A stretch of 64,000 nucleotides of DNA. Source: Delftia tsuruhatensis (lineage in GTDB: Bacteria; Pseudomonadota; Gammaproteobacteria; Burkholderiales; Burkholderiaceae_C). The notes under the pieces are model-generated. The model worked only from the letters and a program-made list of their open reading frames with translations. It was not told the origin of the DNA and searched no databases. Numbering within the stretch: the stretch's first letter is position 1; each line of letters begins with the position of its first letter. Location: contig NZ_LR813084.1 of the NCBI RefSeq assembly GCF_903815225.1, positions 372,001-436,000 on the forward strand, written 5' to 3'. Positions 46,647-55,193 of this stretch are shown piece by piece. The translations under genes and the position numbers were made by a program.

Positions 46647-47161
46647 TCATGCCGCGCGGCCAGCAGCTGTTGCTGCCGGTCAACCCCCTGTTCATCGTCG
46701 TCAGCCTGCTGGCGGCACTGGCACTCAACATGCTGCCGCTGGGCCGCCAGGCCTGGCAACCCGATCTGCTGATGGTGCTGCTGGCCTTCTGGGCATTGAA
46801 CCAGCCCCAGCGGGTGGGCATGGGCGTGGCCTTCTTGCTGGGCCTGTGCATGGATGTGGACCGGTCCTCCCTGCTGGGCCAGCATGCGCTGGCCTATGCG
46901 CTGCTGGTGTTCGCCGCTGGCGCGATGAGCCGGCGCCTGTCCTGGTTCTCCACGCCCGTGCAGGCCCTGCACCTGCTGCCGCTGTTCGCCCTGGTGCACG
47001 GTTTGCAGGTGCTGCTGCGGATGGTGGCGGGCGGCCTGCTGCCCGGTGTGCCGGTGTTGGTGGCGCCCCTGATCGAGGCCTTGCTGTGGCCCCTGGTCAG
47101 CGGCCTGCTGCTGGCGCCGCAGCGGCGTCCCCCGGACAGCGACGAAAATCGTCCCTTGTGA
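46643..47161 (+). CDS. mreD: Rod shape-determining protein MreD
   Basis: A 172-residue protein with about five membrane segments, starting PRGQQLLLPVNPLFIVVSLL and containing PDLLMVLLAFWALNQPQRVG, typical of MreD. Part of the elongasome with MreB, MreC and PBP2. A dispersed palindromic repeat begins eight bases after its stop. Confidence 0.92.
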   Translation: MIMPRGQQLLLPVNPLFIVVSLLAALALNMLPLGRQAWQPDLLMVLLAFWALNQPQRVGMGVAFLLGLCMDVDRSSLLGQHALAYALLVFAAGAMSRRLSWFSTPVQALHLLPLFALVHGLQVLLRMVAGGLLPGVPVLVAPLIEALLWPLVSGLLLAPQRRPPDSDENRPL

Positions 47162-47168
47162 TATGAAG

Positions 47169-47280
47169 GCTCCCCTGCGTCGCTTCGCGCCTCCCCCCCT
47201 CGCGCTACGCGGGGAGGGGCGCATGGGCAGCCAGCGACAGCCCCGCTGCGGGGCGGCCCTTGCTTGCTGTCCCGTGTTTG
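47169..47280 (+). repeat. Dispersed intergenic palindromic repeat, copy A
   Basis: Begins with a CCCCTGCGTCGCTTCGCGCC block, then a C-run/G-run hairpin (CCCCCCTCGCGCTACGCGGGG), and a 33-base core at 47241-47273 that differs from copy B at only two positions. It sits between mreD and mrdA. Confidence 0.7.
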
Positions 47281-47362
47281 TGGCCGCGCCCGTTGGCGGA
47301 GGCCGGGGCCTGCGTCCGGCGCCGCGGACTGCTGGATTGCCCGAAGGCATGGGGGCCGGGGC

Positions 47363-49411
47363 ATGATGGAAATACGCAATACGGAAGCCGAGCTGCAGCG
47401 CTTTCGGCTGCGCGCATGGGTGATGAGCGTGGTGGTGCTGCTGGCTTTCGGGCTGGTGGTGGCGCGGCTGCTGGTGTTGCAGGTGCAGCGCCACGAGGAA
47501 CTGGCCGAGCGCGCCGAGAGCAATCGCACGGCCGTGGTGCCCATCGTGCCCAACCGGGGCCAGATCCTGGACCGCAACGGCGTGGTGCTGGCCACCAACT
47601 ATTCGGCCTACACGCTGGAGATCATGCCATCGCGCGCAGGCAATCTCGAGGAGACCATCGACGGTCTGGCCGAGATCGTCGAGATCACGCCGCGCGACCG
47701 GCGCAAGTTCAAGCGCCTGGTGGACGACTCTCGCAGCTTCGATTCCCTGCCCATTCGCACGCGGCTGACCGACGACGAGGTGGCGCGCTTCGCTGCCCAG
47801 CGCTACCGCTTTCCGGGCGTGGACATCAAGGCGCGGCTGTTCCGCACCTACCCCATGCAGGAGACGGCCAGCCATGTGATCGGCTATATCGGCCGCATCA
47901 ACCAGCGCGAGAAGGAGGCGCTGGAAGACTCCGACGACGCCGCCAACTACCGCGGCACCGACGTCATCGGCAAGCTGGGCGTGGAGCAGAGCTACGAGAC
48001 CGACCTGCACGGCCAGACAGGCTGGGAGGAGATGGAGACCTCGGCCGGCGGCCATGCGGTGCGCAAGCTCGGCAGCCGCCCCGCCACGCCGGGCGACAGC
48101 CTGGTGCTGTCGCTGGACATCAAGCTGCAGCGCATGGTGGAGGAGCTGTACGGCGACCGCCGCGGCGCCCTGGTGGCCATCGATCCGCGCAGCGGAGAGG
48201 TGCTGGCCATGGTCAGCCGCCCGACCTTCGACCTGAATCTCTTCGTCGATGGCATCGACCAGGAAAGCTGGGCCGCGCTCAACGAGTCGATCAACCGGCC
48301 GCTGCTCAACCGCGCGCTGCGCGGCACCTACCCACCGGGCTCCACCTACAAGCCCTTCATGGCGATTGCCGCGCTGGAGTCGGGCAAGCGCCGGCCCGAG
48401 ACCACCATCATGGACAACGGCAGCTGGACCTTCGGCGGCCACACCTTCCGTTCCGGCCACCCCAACGGGCCGACCAACCTGCGCCGCTCCATCATCAAGT
48501 CGTCCAACGTGTACTACTACATGCTGGCCAACGACATGGGCGTGGACATGATCCACGACTACATGAAGCCGCTGGGCTTCGGCCAGCTCACCGGCATCGA
48601 CGTGCGCGGCGAGGCGCGCGGCGTGCTGCCCAGCACCGAGTGGAAGCGCAACACCTACAAGCGACCCGAACAGAAGAAGTGGTATGCGGGTGAGACCATC
48701 TCGCTGGGCATCGGCCAGGGCTACAACAACTTCACCATCCTGCAGCTGGCCAACGCCATGTCCACGCTGGCGGCCAAGGGCGTCAAGCACCGGCCCCACC
48801 TGGCCGTGGGCCGCGTCGATGCCGTCACCCAGCAGTACTCGGCCATCAACAAGGATCCGGGCACCAGCATGGGCTACAAGCCCGAGAACGTGGAAGCCGT
48901 GCGGGCCGCCGTGGCCGCCGTGACGGTGGAGGGTACCTCGCGCGGCATTTTCGGCAACGCGCCCTACACCTCCACCGGCAAGACCGGCACGGCCCAGGCC
49001 GTGGGTGTGCGCCAGAACGAGAAATACAACGCGGCGCGCCTGTCCGAGTTCCAGCGCGACCACTCGCTGTACATCGCCTATGCGCCCGCCGACAACCCGA
49101 CCATCGCCGTCGCCGTCATCGTGGAGAATGCGGGCTTCGGCGCCGCCGCCGCCGCGCCGCTGGCGCGCCGCGTGTTCGACTACTGGCTGCTGGGCCGCTA
49201 CCCCAGCCTGGAGGACATGGCCGCCATGCGCAAGGGCCAGGCCGGCGTACCCATAGGCGCACCGCGACGTGTCTCCGAGATCACGCTGGACGCCGAGACC
49301 GTGAACCTTCCCGGCCTGCCGCGCTACGAACCTCCCGAGGCCGCACCTCCCGCGCCCGCAGGCCGGCCCGCGGCACTGCCGCCACCTTCGGCGGCCGAAC
49401 TGGAGGATTGA
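47363..49411 (+). CDS. mrdA: Penicillin-binding protein 2
   Basis: A 682-residue class B PBP: a single N-terminal membrane anchor (about 14-36), a dimerisation domain with GQILDRNGVVLATNYSAY, and the transpeptidase with SxxK S327-T-Y-K330, SxN S380-S-N382 and KTGT K540-T-G-T543. It crosslinks peptidoglycan for elongation. ATG 47363 is taken, with a second ATG directly following. rodA, often the next gene in this order, is absent here; a terminator follows. Confidence 0.95.
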   Translation: MMEIRNTEAELQRFRLRAWVMSVVVLLAFGLVVARLLVLQVQRHEELAERAESNRTAVVPIVPNRGQILDRNGVVLATNYSAYTLEIMPSRAGNLEETIDGLAEIVEITPRDRRKFKRLVDDSRSFDSLPIRTRLTDDEVARFAAQRYRFPGVDIKARLFRTYPMQETASHVIGYIGRINQREKEALEDSDDAANYRGTDVIGKLGVEQSYETDLHGQTGWEEMETSAGGHAVRKLGSRPATPGDSLVLSLDIKLQRMVEELYGDRRGALVAIDPRSGEVLAMVSRPTFDLNLFVDGIDQESWAALNESINRPLLNRALRGTYPPGSTYKPFMAIAALESGKRRPETTIMDNGSWTFGGHTFRSGHPNGPTNLRRSIIKSSNVYYYMLANDMGVDMIHDYMKPLGFGQLTGIDVRGEARGVLPSTEWKRNTYKRPEQKKWYAGETISLGIGQGYNNFTILQLANAMSTLAAKGVKHRPHLAVGRVDAVTQQYSAINKDPGTSMGYKPENVEAVRAAVAAVTVEGTSRGIFGNAPYTSTGKTGTAQAVGVRQNEKYNAARLSEFQRDHSLYIAYAPADNPTIAVAVIVENAGFGAAAAAPLARRVFDYWLLGRYPSLEDMAAMRKGQAGVPIGAPRRVSEITLDAETVNLPGLPRYEPPEAAPPAPAGRPAALPPPSAAELED

Positions 49412-49414
49412 ATG

Positions 49415-49444
49415 AAAAAGAGCTGGCATTGCCAGCTCTTTTTT
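49415..49444. terminator. Bidirectional terminator between mrdA and the ABC operon
   Basis: AAAAAGAGCTGGC (49415-49427) and GCCAGCTCTTTTT flank a three-base loop, giving a T-run on both strands. It ends the mre-mrdA transcript and the convergent amino-acid ABC operon. Confidence 0.9.
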
Positions 49445-49468
49445 GATCCACCGGTCCAGGTGGCCGCT

Positions 49469-50223
<755 letters not shown>

Positions 50224-50227
<4 letters not shown>

Positions 50228-51006
50228 TTGTGGCGGCCCTCCACGTCGAAGCGGTACTCCACGGCGGCCGTGACCTGGGTCACGAGCGTGGTCAGCACCA
50301 GATAGGTCACGCCCACGGTGACCAGGGTCTCCACGGGCTGGAAGGTGGCCGACTGGATGCGGTTGCCCACATTGGTCAGCTCCACCACGCCGATGGCATA
50401 GGCCAGCGAGGAGTCCTTGAGCAGGGCCACGAAGTTGCTGACCAGCGGGGGCAGCGAGATCTTGAAGGCCTGGGGAAAGACCACGTCCAGGAAGACGCGG
50501 CTCCTGGGCAGGCCCAGGGCACGGGCGGCCTCGGCCTGGCCGCGCGGCACGGCCTGCAGGCCGGCGCGCACGGCCTCGGCGTTGTAGGCGCCCACGTTCA
50601 GCGCCAGTGCGATGCAGGCGGCTGCGAAGTCGGGCAGATTCAGGCCCGGGATCAGCACCGGCAGCGCGAAATAGATGAACAGGATCTGTACCAGCAGCGG
50701 CGTTCCGCGGATCGCCCAGACGTAGAAGCCCGCGGCCCAGCGCAGCGCGGCCATGCGGGAGGTGCGCGCCAGCGCGGCGGCCACGCCCAGCACCAGGCCG
50801 GCGGCGCCGCTGGCCAGCGTCAGGTACAGCGTGGTGCGCGCACCCTCGGCGAAGGTATCGGCATTGGAGCCTATGGGCTCGGGCAGCAGGGACAGCAGCT
50901 GCCCCAGCAGCGAGACCACGAGCACCATCAGCAGCAGGGCCGTGACCAGGGTGGCGTTGCTGCGCTGCGAGCGGCTCCAGTGGGCGGGCCAGAGGACGGT
51001 AAGCAT
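50224..51006 (-). CDS. Polar amino-acid ABC transporter permease
   Basis: A 260-residue permease of the HisM/GlnP group with about five membrane segments, [19 protein letters not shown] and an EAA loop ([20 protein letters not shown]). Only one permease gene is present, so it probably works as a homodimer. It follows the binding protein gene across a 65-base gap with a hairpin. Confidence 0.92.
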
Positions 51007-51026
51007 AGGCGGGCTAGAAACAGAAA

Positions 51027-51047
51027 GGCGCCCTGCAAGTGGGCGCC
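51027..51047 (-). repeat. Intercistronic hairpin in the amino-acid ABC operon
   Basis: GGCGCCC (51027-51033) and GGGCGCC (51041-51047) form a 7-bp stem between the binding-protein and permease genes, followed on the minus strand by a weak TTTCTGTTT. Such hairpins often raise binding-protein mRNA over permease mRNA. Confidence 0.6.
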
Positions 51048-51071
51048 GGTCGGGCAGAGATGCCCGGGGCC

Positions 51072-51842
51072 TCAGTCAGGGCAGCGGATGTCTTCGTGGA
51101 AGTACTTCTGCGACAGCTTGGCGTAGCTGCCATCTGCCAGCGCCTCCTTGAAGGCCTTGTTCCAGGCGTCGGCCAGCGATTTGTTGTCCTTGGCCACGGC
51201 GGCGGCGATGCGCTCGATGAACAGCAGCTCGCCCTGCTTGAGCTGGGCGTTGGGGTTCTTTTGCTGCAGTTCCTTGGCGATGAAGCGTTCTGTCACCCAG
51301 GCATCCACGCGCTTGGACAGCAGTGCGTTGCGTGCGGCCTCGTTGGTAGGAAAGTTCACCAGGCGCTTGACACCGGGCACGTTCTTCTCGACGTACGCCA
51401 GATAGGTGGTGCCGGTCTGGGCCGACACCGTCTTGCCAGCCAGGTCCCTGGCGGAGCGGATGGCCGGGTCCAGCGATATCACGATGCCGCCAGAGCAATA
51501 GTGGGGCATGGTGAAGGTCACGGCCTTCTCACGCTCGGGCGTGATGCCGTGCGAGGAAATCACCAGGTCCCAGCGGTCCTGCTGCAGGCCGGTGAGCAGG
51601 GCATCGAAGCTGATGGTCTTCCACTCGTACTTCACGCCCATCTTGCCCGCCAGCATCTGGGCCAGCTCGACCTCGAAGCCGGTCAGCTGCTTGCCCTCGA
51701 AATGGGCGAACGGCGCGTAGTAGCCTTCGGTGGCCAGGCGCAGCGTGCCCTCCTTCTGGATGGCGTCGAAGGGGCGGGCCTGAACGCCAACGGCGGTCCA
51801 CAGGGCCAGCGCAGCGGCGGCGATGACGGTAAAGCGTTTCAT
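51072..51842 (-). CDS. Polar amino-acid ABC transporter substrate-binding protein
   Basis: A 256-residue periplasmic protein of the SBP_bac_3 family. It has a signal peptide (to about GVQARPF), LRLATEGYYAPFAHFEGKQLTGFEVEL split over the usual first strand and helix, WDLVISSHGITPEREKAVTFT, and AGKTVSAQTGTTY. AGGAGTT precedes the ATG. It binds a polar amino acid for the permease. Its 5' leader is long (about 170 bases from the likely -10). Confidence 0.92.
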   Translation of the reverse strand: MKRFTVIAAAALALWTAVGVQARPFDAIQKEGTLRLATEGYYAPFAHFEGKQLTGFEVELAQMLAGKMGVKYEWKTISFDALLTGLQQDRWDLVISSHGITPEREKAVTFTMPHYCSGGIVISLDPAIRSARDLAGKTVSAQTGTTYLAYVEKNVPGVKRLVNFPTNEAARNALLSKRVDAWVTERFIAKELQQKNPNAQLKQGELLFIERIAAAVAKDNKSLADAWNKAFKEALADGSYAKLSQKYFHEDIRCPD

Positions 51843-52018
51843 GGAACTCCTGGGCTGTCGCTCAAGACCTGACCCTGGCGCCGCAGCATTGGAGATGCCG
51901 AGGCACGGATCGGTGCACGGCCATGGACGGCGGAGCCGGCCGCGCGGCTGGTCGGGTGTAGCCGCTGGCAGGGGTGCAACATGCACTTGCCGCCGCAGCT
52001 CAAGGCGAAAAGTCCGCA

Positions 52019-52024
52019 ATTATA
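52019..52024 (-). promoter_or_regulatory. Candidate -10 element of the amino-acid ABC operon
   Basis: The minus strand reads TATAAT (52024 to 52019), a perfect -10. A -35 is not clear. Transcription from here would give a leader of about 170 bases before the binding protein ATG. Confidence 0.5.
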
Positions 52025-52083
52025 GAAGCTTGCCGTCGCCAACGCCGATGGCAGGGGTTGCTTGCGCAGAAGGGCCCGCGTGT

Positions 52084-52842
52084 TCAGGCGAGGAAGGCGT
52101 CGTAGCCGGTCTTGAGGATCAGCAGGCTCACCACGCAGATGAAGATGCCGCGCACGAAGCCCGTGCCATGGCGCAGGGCCATGTGCGTGCCCAGCATCGC
52201 GCCCAGGATGTTGGCTACCGCCATGGGCAGGGCCAGGTGCCACCAGATGTGGCCCTTGAGCGCGAACAGCGCCAGCGCGGCGAGGTTGGTGGCCAGGTTC
52301 AGCAGCTTGGCCGAAGCAGAGGCGTTCAGGAAGTCGTAGCCCATCAGGCGCACGAACAGGAACACGAAGAAGCTGCCCGTGCCGGGGCCGAAGAATCCGT
52401 CGTAGAAACCTATGGCCAGGCCGATGGCGCAGGCGATCAGGGTTTCCGCCCGGCCTGAATAGCGCGGCGCATGGGTGCGGCCCATGTCCTTGCGCGCCAG
52501 CGTATAGGCCAGCACGCCCAGCAGCACCAGCGGCAGCAGTTGCCGAAGGAAGTCCGGGGAGATCTGCGTGACCGCCCAGGCGCCGAGGAACGAACCTGCC
52601 ATGCCCACGCAGGCCGCCGGCATCATGGCGCGCCAGGGCAGTTGCACCTTGCGGCCGTACTGCCAGGTGGACATGGCCGTGCCCCAGACCGAGGCGCTTT
52701 TGTTGGTGCCCAGCAGCGTGGCGGGGGGAGCCGAGGGGAAGGTGGCGAACAGCGCGGGCAGCAGGATGAGGCCTCCGCCGCCGACGATGGCGTCCACGAA
52801 GCCGGCCAGCATCGAGGCCAGCGAGACGATGATCCATTCCAT
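52084..52842 (-). CDS. TauE/SafE-family sulfite/anion exporter
   Basis: A 252-residue membrane protein with about eight segments and the TauE/SafE signature in the first half (LAGFVDAIVGGGGLILLPAL) and again in the second (GFYDGFFGPGTGSF). Members export sulfite, sulfoacetate or other organosulfur or anionic compounds. No good ribosome site precedes the ATG. A strong terminator preceded by RNA-like sequence lies 54 bases upstream on the same strand. Confidence 0.88.
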   Translation of the reverse strand: MEWIIVSLASMLAGFVDAIVGGGGLILLPALFATFPSAPPATLLGTNKSASVWGTAMSTWQYGRKVQLPWRAMMPAACVGMAGSFLGAWAVTQISPDFLRQLLPLVLLGVLAYTLARKDMGRTHAPRYSGRAETLIACAIGLAIGFYDGFFGPGTGSFFVFLFVRLMGYDFLNASASAKLLNLATNLAALALFALKGHIWWHLALPMAVANILGAMLGTHMALRHGTGFVRGIFICVVSLLILKTGYDAFLA

Positions 52843-52895
52843 AGGGCCGCGATTGTCGCACCGCAGACGCCCTGCCGCCGGCCATGCCAAGGCAT

Positions 52896-52924
52896 AAAAA
52901 AAAGCGCCGGACTGGCCGGCGCTT
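52896..52924 (-). terminator. Strong terminator upstream of tauE/safE
   Basis: GCGCCGG / CCGGCGC stem (52904-52922) extended by two A-T pairs, with loop ACTGG, followed by eight T on the minus strand (52903-52896). It could terminate the oxidoreductase transcript, end a small RNA, or act as an attenuator for the exporter gene. Confidence 0.85.
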
Positions 52925-52932
52925 CGGGAAAT

Positions 52933-53059
52933 GCATCTTGGGATGCTATTTATGAATGTTGATCTGGTTGTGTACGAGTTGTCTCCTCGGCCCCTCTTGT
53001 GCAGCACTGTGGTACCGCGAGAGTGGGTGCACTGTACTGTCCGCACCTGGGTGGTGCAT
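52933..53059 (-). ncRNA. Candidate leader RNA / small ORF upstream of tauE/safE
   Basis: On the minus strand an ATG-started frame (53059-52946) could encode 37 residues ending VHNQINIHK, and a small hairpin GCATC-CCAA-GATGC (52946-52933) sits between it and the terminator at 52896. The sequence is less GC-rich than its surroundings. It may be an sRNA, a leader with an attenuator, or a short peptide gene. No family recognised and no convincing promoter seen. Confidence 0.35.
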
Positions 53060-53141
53060 CGGGGATTTCCCGCGGTTGCCATCAAAGCGCGGGATTGCAC
53101 CAGCAAGGGGCCGGCCCGTTGAGCGTCGCCTGTCCGACGGA

Positions 53142-54158
53142 TCAGGACATGCGCACCACCAGCTTGCCGAAGGCGCCACGCTCCAGATGGTCCAGTGCGC
53201 GCGGCAGGTCGGCGAGCGCGTACTCGCTGTCGATCACGGGCGCCAGCCCGAGCCAGTCCACGGCGCGCACCAGGTCCTGCAGCGCACGGCGGTGGGCCAC
53301 GCCTATGCCCTGCACCGTGGCACGCCCCAGCAGCAGCGGATAGACCGAGCCACGCAGCTCGTCGCCCTGCAGGTTGCCGATCAACGACACGCGCCCGCCC
53401 TGGGCCAGGGCCGACAGCGAGCGACCGAAGCTGTCGCCCCCGGCCAGCTCCAGCACATGGTCGGCGCCGCGCCCATCCGTGATGGCGCGCACCTCGGCCG
53501 CCCAGTCGGGCGTGCGCTGGCGATGGATGCCGTGGGCCGCACCCAGCCGGGCCGCGCGCGCCAGCTTGTCGTCGCTGCCCGAGACCACGATCACGCGTGC
53601 GCCCTGGGCACGGGCGATCTGCATGGCGAACAGTGCCACGCCCCCCGTGCCTAGAACGACGACGGTATCGCCGGGCCGCGTGTGCGCGGTCTCGGCCAGC
53701 GCGAACCAGGCCGTGGCCCCGGCGCAGGTCAGGGTGCTGGCCTGTGCGAAGTCCAGCTTGCGGGGCGCGGCCACCAGGCTGTCTTCGCCGAGCACCACGT
53801 ATTGCGACAGCATGCCCGGGCCCGGGAAGCCCAGCGGCAGGCTGGAGCGTGGCTGCATGCCGTCCTGCCAACCCGTGAAGAAGGTGCTGATCACGGCGTC
53901 GCCGGCCGCGAATTCGGTGGTGCCCGCGCCGGTGGCGACCACTTCGCCGGCCATGTCCGAGCCTGGCACCAGGGGCAGGGCGGGCGCCATGCCCATGCCA
54001 TCGCGCAGGATCAGCAGGTCGCGGTAGTTGAGCGATGCGGCATGCACGCGCACCAGCACCTGACCCGGGCCGGGCTCGGGGATCGGTGCCTGCACCAACT
54101 GCAGGTGTTCGCGGCCGAAGGCGGGCAGTTGCCAGCGTTGCATGGAGGAAGACGACAT
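53142..54158 (-). CDS. Zinc-type alcohol dehydrogenase-like oxidoreductase (MDR family)
   Basis: A 338-residue medium-chain dehydrogenase/reductase. GroES-like N-terminus (ASLNYRDLLILRDGMG, VPGSDMAGEVVATGAG), nucleotide-binding VVVLGTGGVALFAMQIARAQG, and VIDSEYALADLPRALDHLERG at the C-terminus. The cysteine/His zinc site of true alcohol dehydrogenases is missing, so it is more likely a quinone or enoyl reductase using NAD(P)H. The ATG at 54158 follows AAAGGA. Divergent from a LysR regulator. Confidence 0.88.
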   Translation of the reverse strand: MSSSSMQRWQLPAFGREHLQLVQAPIPEPGPGQVLVRVHAASLNYRDLLILRDGMGMAPALPLVPGSDMAGEVVATGAGTTEFAAGDAVISTFFTGWQDGMQPRSSLPLGFPGPGMLSQYVVLGEDSLVAAPRKLDFAQASTLTCAGATAWFALAETAHTRPGDTVVVLGTGGVALFAMQIARAQGARVIVVSGSDDKLARAARLGAAHGIHRQRTPDWAAEVRAITDGRGADHVLELAGGDSFGRSLSALAQGGRVSLIGNLQGDELRGSVYPLLLGRATVQGIGVAHRRALQDLVRAVDWLGLAPVIDSEYALADLPRALDHLERGAFGKLVVRMS

Positions 54159-54206
54159 GGAAGACAGTCCTTTCAGGGAAGAGGGTCGAAAGCCGGCCTT
54201 CAGTCT

Positions 54207-54237
54207 ATTGATTCCTTGATAATTGCATTGATTCAAT
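54207..54237. promoter_or_regulatory. Candidate LysR binding sites between divergent genes
   Basis: ATTGATTC occurs at 54207-54214 and 54227-54234, exactly 20 bases apart. The second copy is part of the inverted repeat ATTGATTCAAT. This lies in the 102-base divergent region. Confidence 0.5.
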
Positions 54238-54260
54238 TTATTCCATGGTTTGTAGATAAT

Positions 54261-55193
54261 ATGGAGCCAATAACCCATGACCGGCTGGCGGGCGTCAGCG
54301 CTTTCGTGGCCTCCGCCGAAGCCGGCAGCTTCGCGCGCGCTGCCGAGCGTCTGGGCCTGACGCGCTCGGCCGTGGGCAAGGCCGTGGCGCGGCTGGAAGA
54401 GAGGCTGGGAACACGGCTGTTCGTGCGCACCACGCGCAGCCTGGGACTGACCGAGGATGGCCAGATGTTCTACGAGCGCTGTGCCCAGGCGCTGGAGGAC
54501 CTGGATGCCGCTCAGCACATGCTGGAGGCAGGACGCAGGGAGGTCGTGGGCAGGCTGCGCATCAGCGCGCCCGTGGTCTTCGGACGCCACCATGTGGCGC
54601 CGTTGCTGCTCGACCTGGCGCGGCACCATCCCCGGCTGCGCATCGAGGCCAGCTTCACCGACCGCCAGCTGGACTTCGCCGACGACGGCATCGATCTGGC
54701 CATCCGCAGCGGCGAGTTGCCGGACAGCGACTGGCTGGTCGCGCGGCGCCTGGGCATGCAGGCCATGGTGTTGTGCGCGGCCCCCGCCTATCTGCAGGCC
54801 CGCGGCAGCCCGGATGGCCTGGCCAGCCTGGCTGCCCACCGCTGCATTGCCTACATGCGCGGCGGACGCCCCGCGCCCTGGCTGCTGGTGGGAGCGGACG
54901 GCATGCCTGGCATGCCGGTGCTGGAGCCGGCCCTGGGCTTTGACGATATCGAGACCATCGCCATGGCCGCGCTGCAGGGCGCGGGCGTGGCGCACATGCC
55001 CTTGTGGCGGGTGCGCGATGCGCTGGACAGCGGGGCGCTGGTGCGCCTGCTGCCCGAGGTCCGCTCCGCTGCCATTCCCCTGCATGTGCTGTGGCCGCGC
55101 ACGCGCTTTCTGCCCTACCGGCTGCGTGTGACGATCGATGCGCTGCTGGAGACGATACCCCCCCTGCTCCAGGATCAGGGCCGGGGCAACTAG
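54261..55193 (+). CDS. LysR-family transcriptional regulator
   Basis: A 310-residue regulator: N-terminal HTH FVASAEAGSFARAAERLGLT with RSAVGKAVARLEERLGTRLF following, and a C-terminal effector domain. It probably controls the divergent oxidoreductase gene and itself. Its stop overlaps the stop of the convergent GMC gene by four bases (CTAG). Confidence 0.92.
   Translation: MEPITHDRLAGVSAFVASAEAGSFARAAERLGLTRSAVGKAVARLEERLGTRLFVRTTRSLGLTEDGQMFYERCAQALEDLDAAQHMLEAGRREVVGRLRISAPVVFGRHHVAPLLLDLARHHPRLRIEASFTDRQLDFADDGIDLAIRSGELPDSDWLVARRLGMQAMVLCAAPAYLQARGSPDGLASLAAHRCIAYMRGGRPAPWLLVGADGMPGMPVLEPALGFDDIETIAMAALQGAGVAHMPLWRVRDALDSGALVRLLPEVRSAAIPLHVLWPRTRFLPYRLRVTIDALLETIPPLLQDQGRGN

Noticed and set aside
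46424-49429. 1001-codon minus-strand ORF opposite mreC, mreD and mrdA
   Set aside because: Antisense shadow; it crosses intergenic repeats and has no protein-like motifs.
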